A stretch of 64,000 nt of DNA from Daphnia pulex. Its lineage: Eukaryota > Arthropoda > Branchiopoda > Diplostraca > Daphniidae. Under the pieces are notes generated by a model. That model made no database searches, was not told the origin of the DNA, and was given only the letters and a program-made list of their open reading frames with translations. Position numbers and translations under genes: made by a program. The stretch lies in the NCBI RefSeq assembly GCF_021134715.1, contig NC_060028.1, forward strand, positions 9,337,482 to 9,401,481. Reading direction: 5' to 3'. Below are positions 1-13,600 of the stretch, piece by piece; within the stretch, counting starts at the first letter, position 1, and the number at the start of each line of letters is the position of its first letter.

Positions 1-119
1 CACATTTTTTAGCACTTACATAGAGGTAGAGCAAAATTGCGCCTTTTTCGTTATCGATATAGACGTACTGTACTTTGTAGTTTGTAAAAAGATTTCTACC
101 ATCTATTTCAATCTTACAG

Positions 120-3100
120 TGTTACGATTTCGATAAATTCGAAGGATATCCCACTGAAGAGGAAGCTGTTGCTCGTGGTATCACTTTGTTGAACCAAAAT
201 CAACTATGGGCAGTAATTATATTCGATAGCGCTGACGCTAATGTGACATCGGAAGACGAACTGCCTTTCCACATATCATACAAGATAAGGTTTGATCCTC
301 TGAAAGAAACGCTTATAATCATTTAATTGACTCTTCTTTCTGGTCTGAATAGAATGGACAAATTTGTTATTGATACAACCGAAAGACTTAAGGATTATAT
401 TGAAACACCTTATCCTCGGAATGATCCAAGATATGGGCATATGAAATACTTTACCTCGGGATTCATATTCTTGCAGGATAAGATCGAACAGTCAATCGCA
501 TCCCTTCAGTCTATGACAGAAAATTTGCCGAGCATGTTTATGCAACAGTTTCCGAGTAATTGTTTCGAGTTTGACACGTTTCTATTCGCTATTGGGCCAA
601 GCTACCCGCTTTACATGAATCTGGCATTCGTGTTTTCTTGTGCCATGATCATCAAATCAATCGTTTACGAAAAAGAACGCCGACTCAAGGAAACTATGCG
701 GACAATGGGCCTAGGCAACGGAGTTCATTGGATGGCTTGGTTCATCGACAGCTTATCAATACTGCTCTTTGCCTGTGTCCTTCTACCTATTATTATTTAC
801 GTGAGTACTTTTTTCTGAGTGTCTACCTGTGTTTTGCTTGTCCATTAATAGTATTTTTCGTTCCCGTAGTTTGGAAATATTTTGGAAAAATCGAACCCGT
901 TCGTCATTTCCGTTTTCCTGATAAGTTTTAGCATCGCGACCATTTGCTTTAGTTTCTTGGTTTCCACTTTCTTCAGCCGAGCCAATCTCGCTGCCGCCTC
1001 CGGTGCATTTATTTATTTTCTGACTTACCAACCAGTCAGTCTTCTTGACTTGGGGTTTAGTACCTCGCCTTATGTCACCAATATTTTGTTGGTAAGGGAA
1101 AGATGAATCCTTGAAACCATTATTTATTTATCTAATTTTTTCGTAAATCGCTCCATCAGAGTTTATTTTCCAACGTTGCATTCGGCATAGGAAATGCGTA
1201 TGTGATTGGTCTTGAAGAAACTTCCGGTGGTGCTCAGTGGAGTAACATCGGAACAAGCCCAAGAGAAGGCGATACCTTCTCGCTATTAGAATGCATATTG
1301 ATGTTGTTATTCGATTCCGTCCTTTACTTAGTAATGACGTGGTATATTGAAACCGTCTTTCCAGGTTTGAATAACTAAATGATAATTTAATTTACTTTAC
1401 TTTATAATGAAAGTAAAATTTAATATTTTAAAATAGGACAATATGGTATCCCAAAACCATGGTATTTCATGTTCCAGTCTTCCTACTGGTGTTCAAGTAA
1501 AGGACAGACTGTTCCCATTACCTCCTTCGAACCGCGCGCTGAAGCAGGTGTTAATGTTTTCAACATTTTACGTTTGAACATGCAAATGATAAATTTTTTT
1601 ACCTACATTAGAGAATTCGGAACTAATCGAAGAGGAGTCGAACAGGAATCTGATGGTTGGAGTGAGCATCCACAATCTTGGAAAAACGTATTCAAACGGA
1701 AAAGTCGCCGTCCGTAATCTCAACATAGATTTTTATGAAGATCAAATTACTTCCTTTCTTGGACACAACGGAGCCGGCAAAACAACAACAATGTACGTAA
1801 ATAGCTAATATTTCTTGTCCATATCTTTGTTACATTCAAATTCTAACAATAAATCGTTGTAGCTCTATTCTGACGGGACTATTTCCTCCGTCAAGTGGAA
1901 CCGCAACAATCAATGGGTTCGATATACGTTATCAAATGGATGATGTTCGCCATCAACTTGGGGTTTGTCCACAACATAATGTCCTATTTGATCAGTAAGT
2001 TTCTCCATAGTTTTCTTCGAGAGTTTTTCCAAAGTCATTTGTTTTTCATCAGAATAACAATTACTCAAATTTACAATTACAGATTAACAGTAGAAGAGCA
2101 TTTGCAATTTTTTGCAAATTTAAAAACAGGAGAACAAATCGAATCTAGGAAAGAAATCGACAAGATGATTGAGGATTTAGGGCTGTCGCCTAAAAGGCAC
2201 GACATTTCCGAACACCTTTCCGGTGGAATGAAGAGAAAACTATCTATAGGTGCAGCTTTTATCGGAAATTCGAAGTGAGTTCTATTGTTTTTCTTTGTTC
2301 TTTTTTATTGTACATTCATTTTTATATTAAATGGATCACCCAATTATAGAACAGTAATTCTGGACGAACCAACAGCGGGAGTCGATCCATACTCTCGACG
2401 ATCAATTTGGGACATTCTTCTCAAATATAAAGCAGGTAAAAGCCAAATTCCTCATAATTATTAAGTTATTAATAATAAGTTCTCTCCTGCACTAATAAAA
2501 TTAACATTTTTTCCCCAGGCCGAACCATTATTTTAACTACTCACTTTATGGATGAAGCGGACTTGTTGGGAGATCGTATAGCTATTATTTCCCAAGGGCA
2601 ATTGAAATGTTGTGGCTCTTCCCTTTTTCTAAAGCAGAAACTAGGATCCGGTTATTATCTTACGGTCGTAAGGAAAGACGAGAGTGAGCGCACCGTGAAC
2701 GACGGTCAAGTATGTTAAGTAAAAGTTTTGCTTCGTATTGAAATATTAGTTTGCAAACTGATTATGTCGCAGGCAAATGCAGATCTTGTTTCACGAAGAG
2801 CAAATGAAACAGATGGAATTGTGAATGTGGTGAAACGACACATCGCAAATGGAAGTATTGTAGAAAATGTAGGGTCTGACATCGTATTCTGCCTTCCTGA
2901 ATTTGATGAAGCAGGAATCCGCCAGAGAGACAAGTTTCCCATTCTTTTTGATGAGCTCGACTCAACAATGGAAGAGCTTCGTGTTGATAGCTATGGGGTA
3001 TCGGATACAACATTAGAAGAGATTTTTTTGAGAGTAGCAGATGATCCTTCCGCCGACTCAAATTTTCCTCAAACTAATGTTGCCGACCTTGGTATAACAT

Positions 3101-6100
3101 CCTTTCTAAGTTTTGCTTTCAGTTAAACAGTTAGCAATTTGTTTTCCGAATTTCTAGTTCAAGAAGATGGAAATGCACACACGGAAGAAATCGGAAGTTC
3201 TGATTCGTTTAACCTAGATTCTTCGGAAAAATTAAAAGGGAAGAGATTAGTTGCCCAACAGATGAAAGCACTGTATGTTAAAAGGTTTTGTAACTCCAAA
3301 AGAAATGTAAAAGGATTTTTCTGTGAGGTATAAAAATATTAATGCTTTTAGAGGCTAAGCTGCGGTAGAATTAAAAATGATAATCTATTGATTTTCTAGA
3401 TTGTATTGCCCTGCATCTTAGTTCTCATTGGGGAGTTATTTTCTTTAACTCTCCATCTGGAAGATCCTGTTCCTGCTTTAAAACTTTCGCCCTGGCTTTA
3501 TGGTGATGTCAATGAAGTATTCTACGTAAATCAGCAACCTACTTTAAATTGGACCAACGAGTACATTTCTAACATGCTCAATGAAACTGGACTGGGAGTC
3601 CGTTGTCTGGACGGCGAACCGTTATACGGGTAAATGTTTATCTTTTTTTAGTTTCCACCGTGAACAAATTGTTGTATAGCATTATTGACGTACGACTTTT
3701 TTTTAAAATCTTCTTTCCGGTACAGATTGGATTGTTCCTCCAATGATATTGGACTCCTAAATCCATTGGCTAACCCAGATGATTATCATCTCTATAATTG
3801 CCCATGTACTGACCTTGGTGTTCCTATTTGCCCAGCCAATAGCACTCAGCAAGGAGAACTGTTTCGCTACCGATCTGTCTCTTCTGACGAATTTTACGAT
3901 CTTGCTGAGAAAAACATATCATTGTGGATTCTCCGGACATACGAGGAATTGAAAGACGTCAGGTTTGTTGTTATTTTACAATGAAATTTAATTTATGGCA
4001 TCTTTTCTTTTAAGTTTATTTTCTAACAAATTTGAGCTAGTCGGAAATCCCAATTCTTACTATTTTGTCGTTTGTGTTTAGGATTGGAGGTTTTGAATTT
4101 GGCGTACATAATATAATGAGGTCAATAAACTTGACGCAGCTACAAAGAAACGTTAGCGAAAATATCGTGAGGGTACGTTGCAATCCAATTTATATTCCTT
4201 TCTTTCAATATTTTTCAATTAAATTTTCTCTTCTATTCAGGTTTGGTTTGACAACAAAGCCTGGGCTTCTTCCGTATCCTATTTGAACGCCATTAACAAC
4301 GTCATTTTGCGATCATCATTACCTCCATCCAAAGATCCGTTTCTCTACGGGATAACTGCAATCAATCATCCGATGGAATTTTCATCTAGAGAAGTAGTTA
4401 AAAAGTAAGATCAAATTTACTAGCTCCGCTAAAAGTAGCATATGCCTAAAAATGTATTTTACTTCAGTGAACAAGTCGCGGTTAGCCTTGCGTTCGCGCT
4501 AACTGTCTTATTTGCCTTGAGCTTCGTACCTGCGTCGTTTGTTATCTTTTTGGTAGAAGAACGCACTTCCAAAGCCAAGCATCTTCAGTTTGTCTCTGGA
4601 GTGAAACCTACCACTTTTTGGTTTGCATCTTATACTTGGGATGTGGTATGCAGCGAAACTATTCAAATTACGAAAGTAATTAGAATTAATCAATTTTCTG
4701 TGTTTAGGTGAACTACTTGATTCCCTGTTTCTTGGTAATCCTCATATTTCTTGGATTTGGCCAATGGGAATACGTTGGATCTACAAGCATTGGTGGTTTT
4801 ATTCTCTTGATGGCGCTTTTTGGGTGAGTGAGCCGACTTTTTTTGCATCCCTTAATAAATTCACTTGTGATTTTAAAAATATCCTTTCAGGGTTTCGGCC
4901 ATTCCACTGATGTACCCATCAAGTTTCCTCTTCTCTGTGCCGAGCACGGCCTTTGTCGGACTTGCATGTGCCAATTTATTTATTGGAGTAGTCACTGTCA
5001 TTTCTTCCTACGTACTCCAGCTTTTTGACGATGAGCACTTGATCCAAGTAGGTGAAATCCTCGACCAGGTTTTCCTCATATTTCCTCATTTTTGTCTCGG
5101 AAGAGGACTCATCGATTTAGCTGAAACCTATTTCACGGCTAAGAATTTTGAATTGATCGGTAATACCTTGTACCTTACAACAGTTGAACAAGTAATCGAA
5201 CACTTTCATTGTGTAGGAGTTGTTTATGAGAGAAACATATTTGAATGGAATTACCTTGGCCGTTACTTTGTGTCCTTTATATTGCAAGCCATCATTTTCT
5301 TCGGATTTAACCTGATGTTACACTATCCATTCTTCCCAAAATTGATCGCCCGTTATTATAAGGTAGAGCCCAACTACGTCATTTTTTTTAAGTTTACGCA
5401 TTTTTATTTTGTAATAACTTTCGATTTTTAGTACAAAGCCATACCTCCATTGGGATCTGAAGATGTAGATGTCGCACGCGAACGCGCTAGAGTGGAAAAA
5501 ACTGATGCATTTATGGATGAATTGCTTTTAAAACGATTAACAAAGGTACGAACAACTGGAATGTGAGAAATGTCTATGATTGCAAATAATTGTGCAATTG
5601 TTTGTTGCTGAAAGGTTTACAATGGACAGAAACATCCCGCTACTGATAGGTTATCTTTCGGTCTTAAGAAAGGGGAATGTTTCGGCTTACTTGGAGTCAA
5701 TGGGGCCGGAAAATCTACTACGTTTAAGGTAATCAAACTAATCATCTAGTTTCATATTCCTGTGACCTTAAGCTATTTTATTATCGTATTATTAGATGCT
5801 AACTGGAGATGAGACTGTAACAAGTGGAAACGCTTTCGTTGGAGGATCCTCTGTCATCACAAATTTGAGTGAAGCGCAACAAAACTTGGGTTGGTTCATA
5901 AGTTCTAGTACATTAATAGATTTGAATCCTAAACTAACCAACTTCTTTTAGGTTACTGTCCACAAGAAGACGCCCTTTTACCCCTACTGACAGGTGTCGA
6001 ACATCTACAACTCTTCGCAAGGCTTCGTGGCGTTCCAAGTCGATACATCGATAAGGTTGGAGACATTTTTTCTCTTTTTAAAGTAATTTTTAATCATTCT

Positions 6101-7162
6101 TTTTTTATTGATTTTTTTAGCTTGTCAGCGATAAGTTACGAAAATTAAGCTTGCTCCCCTACAAAGATCGGTGTGCTGGAACTTTTTCGGGAGGCAATAA
6201 ACGAAAGCTATCAACGGCTATTGCCTTAGTCGGCAACCCCGCTGTCGTGTTCCTCGTAAGAATAAATCGACATACAAGAAACCCAAATGAAATATTTTTA
6301 TTATATTTAAAACTTCTTTAGGATGAACCTTCAAGCGGCATGGACCCTAGAGCCAGACGTTCTCTTTGGCAAGCTGTGATTGATGCCGTAAATGACTCGC
6401 GTTCTGTTCTGCTCACTTCGCATTCCATGGAAGAGTGTCAGGTTCTGTGGTAAATATTCAAAATCTTAAAAAATCAAAATTAAATTTGATTGAGTATCCA
6501 AATTTAGTACTCGTCTAGCGATCATGGTCAACGGAACGCTACGCTGTTTAGGCTCGGCTCAACATCTTAAAAACAGGTTGAATTTCGAAACATTCACGCT
6601 TTAATTAATTATTCATTGTTATAACCGTCAGTTTCCAATATCTTTCAAGGTTTGGCGATGGTTACATGATCAACGTTCGTTGCGAAGTGGAGACCATCAG
6701 CGAAGTGTTGCAGTGCGTTGAATCGCTTATACCTGAAGCGAAGTTACGAGAACGACGATCTCGTCAACTGATTTGGCATGTAAAACCGAATCTATTACAG
6801 ATTTCAACCCTATTTCAACGAATGGAAGCCGCTCGAACGACTACCCCAATGGTAAGAAAATTTTGATGTTCCAATTTCTTGCGAGAAAAAAAGTCTTGAT
6901 TTTCATTCAAATGCACAAGGTCGACTATTCCATCACCCAGACCACACTGGATGACGTATTTGTTCGATTTGCACGTTTGCAACGAGAGACGATTGACGAC
7001 AACAGTGAAGGTCATTTGTAATACTAAATGCTTTCACATTTCAATTTCTAACGAGAGATTTTGATGGGCCATGCAGAACCCGAATTTGACGCACTGTCAA
7101 CGCATTCTGGAACACATACCAGTAGCGTTACAACGGACGACGACCTACATACAGCGTTCTAA
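120..7162 (+). CDS. ABCA-family full-length ABC transporter, 5'-truncated by window edge
   Basis: Membrane lipid/sterol exporter of subfamily A (ABCA1/ABCA3-like); exact substrate cannot be told. About 27 coding exons join in frame (120-289, 353-800, 870-1091, 1160-1364, 1437-1547, 1612-1792, 1863-1994, 2083-2274 and so on to 7075-7162). Seen directly: the typical EKERRLKE motif after a membrane helix (about 670); first nucleotide-binding domain with Walker [11 protein letters not shown] (1768-1797), signature [10 protein letters not shown] (about 2217) and Walker [10 protein letters not shown] (2354); a second membrane half (3400-5440) with a large extracellular loop; second domain with Walker [11 protein letters not shown] (5695), signature [10 protein letters not shown] (6185) and Walker B VFLDEPSSG; C-terminal [12 protein letters not shown] motif (6926). 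Both ATP sites look intact. The N-terminal first helix and part of extracellular loop 1 lie upstream of the window. Stop codon ends at 7162. Confidence 0.93.
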
Positions 7163-7688
7163 TGAAACTTTTAGAAACTCGTATTATTTCAGTCTATAGC
7201 TTGAGAGCTCGCGTTTACTTAATTCTGTATGATTCACCGCGTAACAAAATAAGATGAAACTTTTACACCCGTAAACGATCGTTATGTTGTGAAACAGGGT
7301 TCCGCCCTCGTTAAGATTTGTTGACTGTGTTGAATGCTGCCTTGATGGAGTGGAGAGCCATAACCTAAATTCGCGCTGTTGTAATCCAAGGATTGATGCA
7401 GCTCCGTGTAGTTTGAATTCTCCAAATGGTAGTCTGAGCCGTCGTTTTGTCTACTAATGTTTCGTGCCGGTTCACATTCGTGCTAATGTAGCGCGTCGCG
7501 ATGTGTGACACGGACGGATGGATTAGCTAGTCATAGATCTTCAATTACTTTTAGAGTCCGCGCCCTAGATGATCTGGTTTCCTTCTTTCATCCTACCGTT
7601 CGTCATTTCCCTCCCAACCTTATATATCAAAGGCACATCACTTGTCCGGTCACTCTGTTTTCTCATTCAGTTCCCAGAGATCCTTACA
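7163..7688. other. 3' UTR of ABCA gene and upstream region of the GH18-mucin gene
   Basis: No coding exon seen. The stretch must hold the ABCA 3' end and the promoter of the next gene on the same strand. Overlapping reading frames around 7505-7847 are largely upstream of the real start and are not supported. Confidence 0.5.
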
Positions 7689-10600
7689 ATGATACGCCTG
7701 CGACGATTATTCAGCTTCTCGTTGATTCTGTTTATCATTCAAGTCGATGGAGTTCAGATTGGCGCCAAGCCTCCACTTTTGGTTTGCCATGTTCCACTGG
7801 AACTAAAAATTTTCGGTGGGCGTACATTTAAATTAATTAACTTTTAGTATAAAAAAACATGACAATTATTATTATTAGTTGCTTTACGATCACTTTTTTT
7901 TGTCGTTTAATCTGCATTTTAAATCATTTTCAGCTGACTCTTCCTATCAAGCTACGTCTGCTGATTTGAAATCCTGCACCCAAATTACTCTGAGTAGTGT
8001 CAACGCGCTTTTCCTTACCAGCAGCAATGCGTCGTTGACGTCAGTCATGGTTAGTGAGAAACGTAGCCTACAACTGATGAAGCAACAGACTCCGGAAGCC
8101 GCATTTAGCTTCAGTCTTCGTTCATCAAACGTCTTTCCGGCAACAAGACACCTGAAAACCATTTTTAACGGGACGACGTCTGTGGCCCTTTTGATTGAAT
8201 TTCTGAAAGTCAATAAGCTCACAAGTTTTGACATCGCATGGGACTTGATCCAGTCGACACCTGACTACGCGCCAATGCTCAAAACATTGAAGGCATCACT
8301 GGCAAAGGAAGGATTTAATTTGACGACGACGATTGGTAACGAAGTGTACCGCACCGATGCATTTCACGTGAGTAAAATCGCGGCCATCGTTGATCACATA
8401 TTTCTCGTTCCTTCTTACAATCGCCACTACAGCGGAGCGCAGTATCCGTTGGTCGATAAAAATCTGGAACAGGCTTTCGACTCCTTAGAACTAAACGAAG
8501 GAGTCTTCTTGAAACTTTATTCCACGCTGAATTTAAGTTGGACAAAGATCGTTGTTGGATTGTCGTTGCATACGCTTTTGTGGAAATTAAACGCGGGCAC
8601 CACTCTCAAAGGCAGCCAGTTTAACCAAACTCAGGCCGTATTGCAACTTCAGAGCTACTATGAATCCTGTAAAAACGTCAACAGCACATGGCGACTTCAA
8701 CAGCAGCCGAATCCGTTTTACAAGCTGGCTGTAGCTCCAACTAACGACAAGTGGATGATTCACGTCGATCCCTTTACTTTGGGAAGACGCGTGGATCTAC
8801 TGAGACAGTACGGGTTTGGCGGAGTTGCACTCTACGATTATTATCAGGCAGGTTTATTTAATTTTTTAAAATCGTATATTTATAAGTAATCTAACAATTT
8901 AATTTAGGACGATTTTGCCGGTGTTTGTAACGCGAACGCAAAAGTTTATCCCCTTATTCATCAGGCCGGCCTCAGCATGTTTAATAGTAGCACTAAAATT
9001 CCATTTCCTGAAATTGACTCAAACGGCGGACTCTGCATTCCATTTCTTGGACTAACCAATGAGTGCAAAGGAGTCTTCAACTTTGGAACGCCAAAATTAA
9101 ATATCAGCTCCACTGATTTGAAAAGTTCAACAATTTCATCTAGTTTCGCTGTGAAAAAAACCAAGGTTCCCGTTCAGACCGATCCAACAACTACAGGGAT
9201 GACATCGTTAAGTTCTTCTTCAACCACTACACCAACTCCAGTTTCGGATGCTGAGTATTTAGACCAAACTAGGTGGAGTTCAGTTTCATCAGAATCCTTA
9301 AGTACAGAGCATTCTCTTTCCTATGTAAATCTACCTAGACTTGCATCAACTGAAATTAAGCTGGATTTTCCGTCAAGTGAGTATCCTCATTATCTAGATT
9401 ACTCAACTTGCAATAATGCGCATTCTTTTCTACACCATCTAGCGTATAGCAGCGAGATAAAATTACCTGTTGCCGAATCTTTTGTTACGACAAGTGTTTC
9501 TGTAAATGCTGCAACCGGAGGTTTTCTCGGGAAAGATGAGATATGGCGTGACAATCTAACTTACTTGTCTGGCGTTACCAAGGCATCTGCTCTCAGCCAA
9601 AATGATGGCTCATATGTCGCAGCAGCCTTTAATCAGCACATTCAACAGCCCACTTCACCAAACACGGTTTCCGTTATTGATGCTGGTATACATAAACTCA
9701 ATCTAAAAAAGTAAACTTTCATTAAATAATAATACGTTTTCACAAATATTATTGCAGTACCCACTACATCTTTACCAGAAATACGCACCGGGAATAGAAT
9801 CGAATCTCGCTCTGCGTCTGCTACCACAGTGTTGTCAACATTGCCACCCAAACGTAAATATTAATCATAATTTTTTTCACTCGTAAATATTAACACTGAA
9901 ATACTATTTTATTATGTACCTAGTCACCGTTGAAAGTGAAGTTACTGCGGTGGAGCAATTCGCATTACCTACTTCAGAGATTGAGCGGGCGACAGACTTT
10001 ACTATCGTTTCAACCATTCCATCATCTGAAGCGAGTGTCGTCACATTAATCCAAGTAGATACGGAGCCAACATCAACCTATGGTACTCAATGTTAGAGCT
10101 CCAACTTTTCCTACACATTTTTTCAATTTCACTTTTTAAATTCAACAGGATTAAAATTGATAGGTGAAATAACAACAGTTTCATCGAAGTCTGCTTCTGT
10201 TCATGAAACCTTCACCCCTGATACCATACCCCTCGCCTCAACAGAAGGAGATATCCAGAATTTTACAGACGACAAATCATCCGAGAAAGAGGCCTCGGAT
10301 GTCACTAGTTCAGTGACTGAAAATGTTTCTGTTTCAAGTACTGAGCAGTCTTCATTAATTATTGAAAACAATGGTATGACATCACAAAGAGTTTGATTTT
10401 AATTCTGACTTAACTTGAATTTCTTATCACAGAGAATACTTCAGCTCCCGCAGAGACAGACAGCATTGCGACCACCAGGACAGCAGCATTTGGCAATCAA
10501 CAACCTTCGAGTCAATATTCTGGGTCAGTAGGTGATTCAATGGAGGAGACCACCACTGAGCTTCCCAGCTCATCATCTGATACCCAACAAGACTGGACTT

Positions 10601-13600
10601 CTCCGATTCCAAGTTCGGTTGCATTTAAAACTTTGCCTATTGACACCGTGATGGAGTCATTGTATGGAGAATTTGTTCTTACTTCAGAGGAGCCACAAAC
10701 GAACGATGCGTTTTCATCAGAAATGACATCAGCAGGATATCAAGGTACCGTATCCACTGTTCCACCTTCGTCCACTCCTATCGAACAGTTCACGATACGC
10801 AAAATTTCTTCAGAGACTGAAGAAATATCAACGGAAAGCCATATTTTCTCTGACGTATTTCCTTCGACTATCGAAGTGATTCCGCCCCTGATCCTGACTA
10901 CTGCTCAAGACACCACGGGATTACTAACCGAATATGGTAATATTGATTCTGCTAGTTCGATGGCGTCTATTGAGGGAACCCAATTCACCACTGATTTTCA
11001 CCTCTCAACACCAAGTGCTCCTAGTCGTGAGGATGTTAGCAGCACCAACTATAATCCCGTGTCCGTGGCTACGACAGACCCTCCATTGGAAAAATTCCGT
11101 TTAATACCAGTAAAATTGTCAGTACCCAAATCGAGCAGTGTAATTTTGGAACCTGTTGCCCCAACTGAAGATCCAGCTTTTTCGTCCACATTGCAACATG
11201 TATCTGGTTTTGATTCGACCGACGCATTTTTTCCGACCGAACAATTTTCAACTTCGTCTAGGCCATTAGTTTCGAGTACGAATTCTCCACTTTTCAGCGA
11301 ATTTGAAACGGAGTCAGCCGAACAAAACGATGTTTCTACTCTGACACCAATTTTTGAAAATGAGGCACCTGGAGATTCTATGTCAACTCCGGAAGAGTCA
11401 GAAAACGTAATGCCGGGCTATTTAAATGCTACCGACCAACCAGCAACCAGTATCCCGGAAATTGATTCATCTCAAGGGTATTCAAACGAGCATTTCACTA
11501 ACGTCGACACCACGCCAGCTGAAATATCAGACATTGAAAGCAGTGTTGTATCGGATGGGTTATATCCTACTGCAGGGATCCCCAGCATTTTGGAGTCGTC
11601 AACTGAAACTGAATTGCATTTTAGTTCAACTTCTGATAGTTCAGCGGTGTCTACTACAGTTCAACCTGGTGAGCCAACTGAAGACAATTTATCCAGTACG
11701 TTGTCAATGCCCTACAACTTAGAAGCGTCGAACATTCCAACAGAAATTCAAGATTTGTCGCAGTACTCTTCCAGCGATGTCTCTGTAAGCGATTTGTCAT
11801 CTTTTGCTGCAGCAACATCAGGCAGTCTTTCTTCGGATTTATTTTCTCCCACCTTTGAACCAACCACTCCTGTTGATCAAGAATCTTCTTCCACCTTTTC
11901 CATACCCAACGTTATGGATTCGTCAACACAAGAACGGCTTCAAGATTTTAGTTCTCCAAATTCACTAACTTCCACTGAAGAAACAGATAACGACAATAGC
12001 CTTTCAACTACTACTACTCTCCCAATTATGTTAGACGCTAGCACCATGGATACCGATGGAAATAGTATCTTGTTTTCCACGAAAAACTTCTCCTGGGAAA
12101 CATCCCAATCAGAAATAACGTCACCACTACCAGACGAGAGCAAGATTCAACAATCTTTTGATGGCCCATTAAAGCCAACTGAAAATGAATCCGCGTCTCC
12201 ACGGGAACAAGACTTTTTTCCTACTTCGTCCTATGTTCCTAGTCCTTCGATAACGTCTGATTCATCCGTCACTTCATCGTTTCAATCTATCGACACATCA
12301 ACAGAGCCTCACGATGATTCCCCTTCGGTTAGTACAAATTCTCCACAACTCAGCGAATTTGAAATGGGGTCAGGTGACGAATCAATTAATCTTCCAACTT
12401 TGCTACCCATTTTCGAAAATGAGGGATCTGGCGAAGATCCTACAACAACCGTGGAAGAGGCTGAAAACGTTACGCCGGGTTTTTTAAATGCTACCGACCA
12501 ACCAGCAGTAATTCAACCATCTGTGGAAAAGACTAGTCCAGAAAATCAATATCAACTATTCTCGCTTTCCCCTGAAGACTCGTCCAATCATCAAACGGCA
12601 ATCAGCGCATTGCCATCAGAGTTTGCGGAAACATCCCCGGAGGGCAGTGGATTTGAACCCACTCTTCTTCCAAATCAGGTAGATATTGCTTCCACATTTA
12701 TTATTCCGGAAATAATAGAAGCGTCAACCGAGCGCTTATCGAGTTCCCTAACGGGAAATTCAGCTGTGAGTCCGCAAGACGATAATCTGTCAACAGCAGA
12801 TTTGTCTGTGGATGTTAGTGTTGCCGATTCACAATTAGTTAGTAGCGAAATCTATCAGACTACAAGTCCCTCCATTGTGGATCTGCGAATCAAGGAAACG
12901 GCATCCTCATTCATTCCACTCGTCACAGATGAGAACGGCAGTGGTGATAGTACCCCTTTATTCGACACATTAAAGCCAACAGAAAATGAGTCTCCACGGG
13001 AAGAAGACTCTTTTTCTAGTGTGGAAGCTTATTTTTCTACTTTTTCCTATGTTTCCAACGAACAAACCACGACCACTTTACCATCAAGTTCCTCCGTAAC
13101 GGCTGTTTCATCTGCCACTTCATCATTTCAATCCATTGACATTTCAACGGAGCTGCACAGTGCTTCAACTTCATTTAAGCCATCAGTTTCTAGTACAATT
13201 TCTCCACTTTCCAGCGAATTAGAAATGGGGTCAGGCGACGAATCAATTGATGTTCCAACTGAAATACCAATTTTTGAAAACGAGGGATCTGGCGAAGATT
13301 CTACGTCAACTCTAGAAGCTGAGGCTGCTACCGACCAACCCACAATCAATATTTCAAAAATTGATTCAACCATTAATCCGTTTTCTTCCTCATTGGCTGA
13401 TAATGTTTCAGAATCGTCAACAAGGTACACTGTGACTACCACCGTCAGTATTGAATCTACTTCTCCCAGAGCGATGACAGATGCCCTAGAAGAACTCGAA
13501 GCGATTTCATCTACTAAAGTGGCAACAATTATTTCAGAATCTCTTAGTCTTGTAAGTTCATCGCCAGATTCTTCTACTAAAATTCCTTATTTAAGCTCTA

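Noticed and set aside
13128-13442. 104-codon minus-strand frame.
   Set aside because: Shadow of the low-complexity mucin exon.
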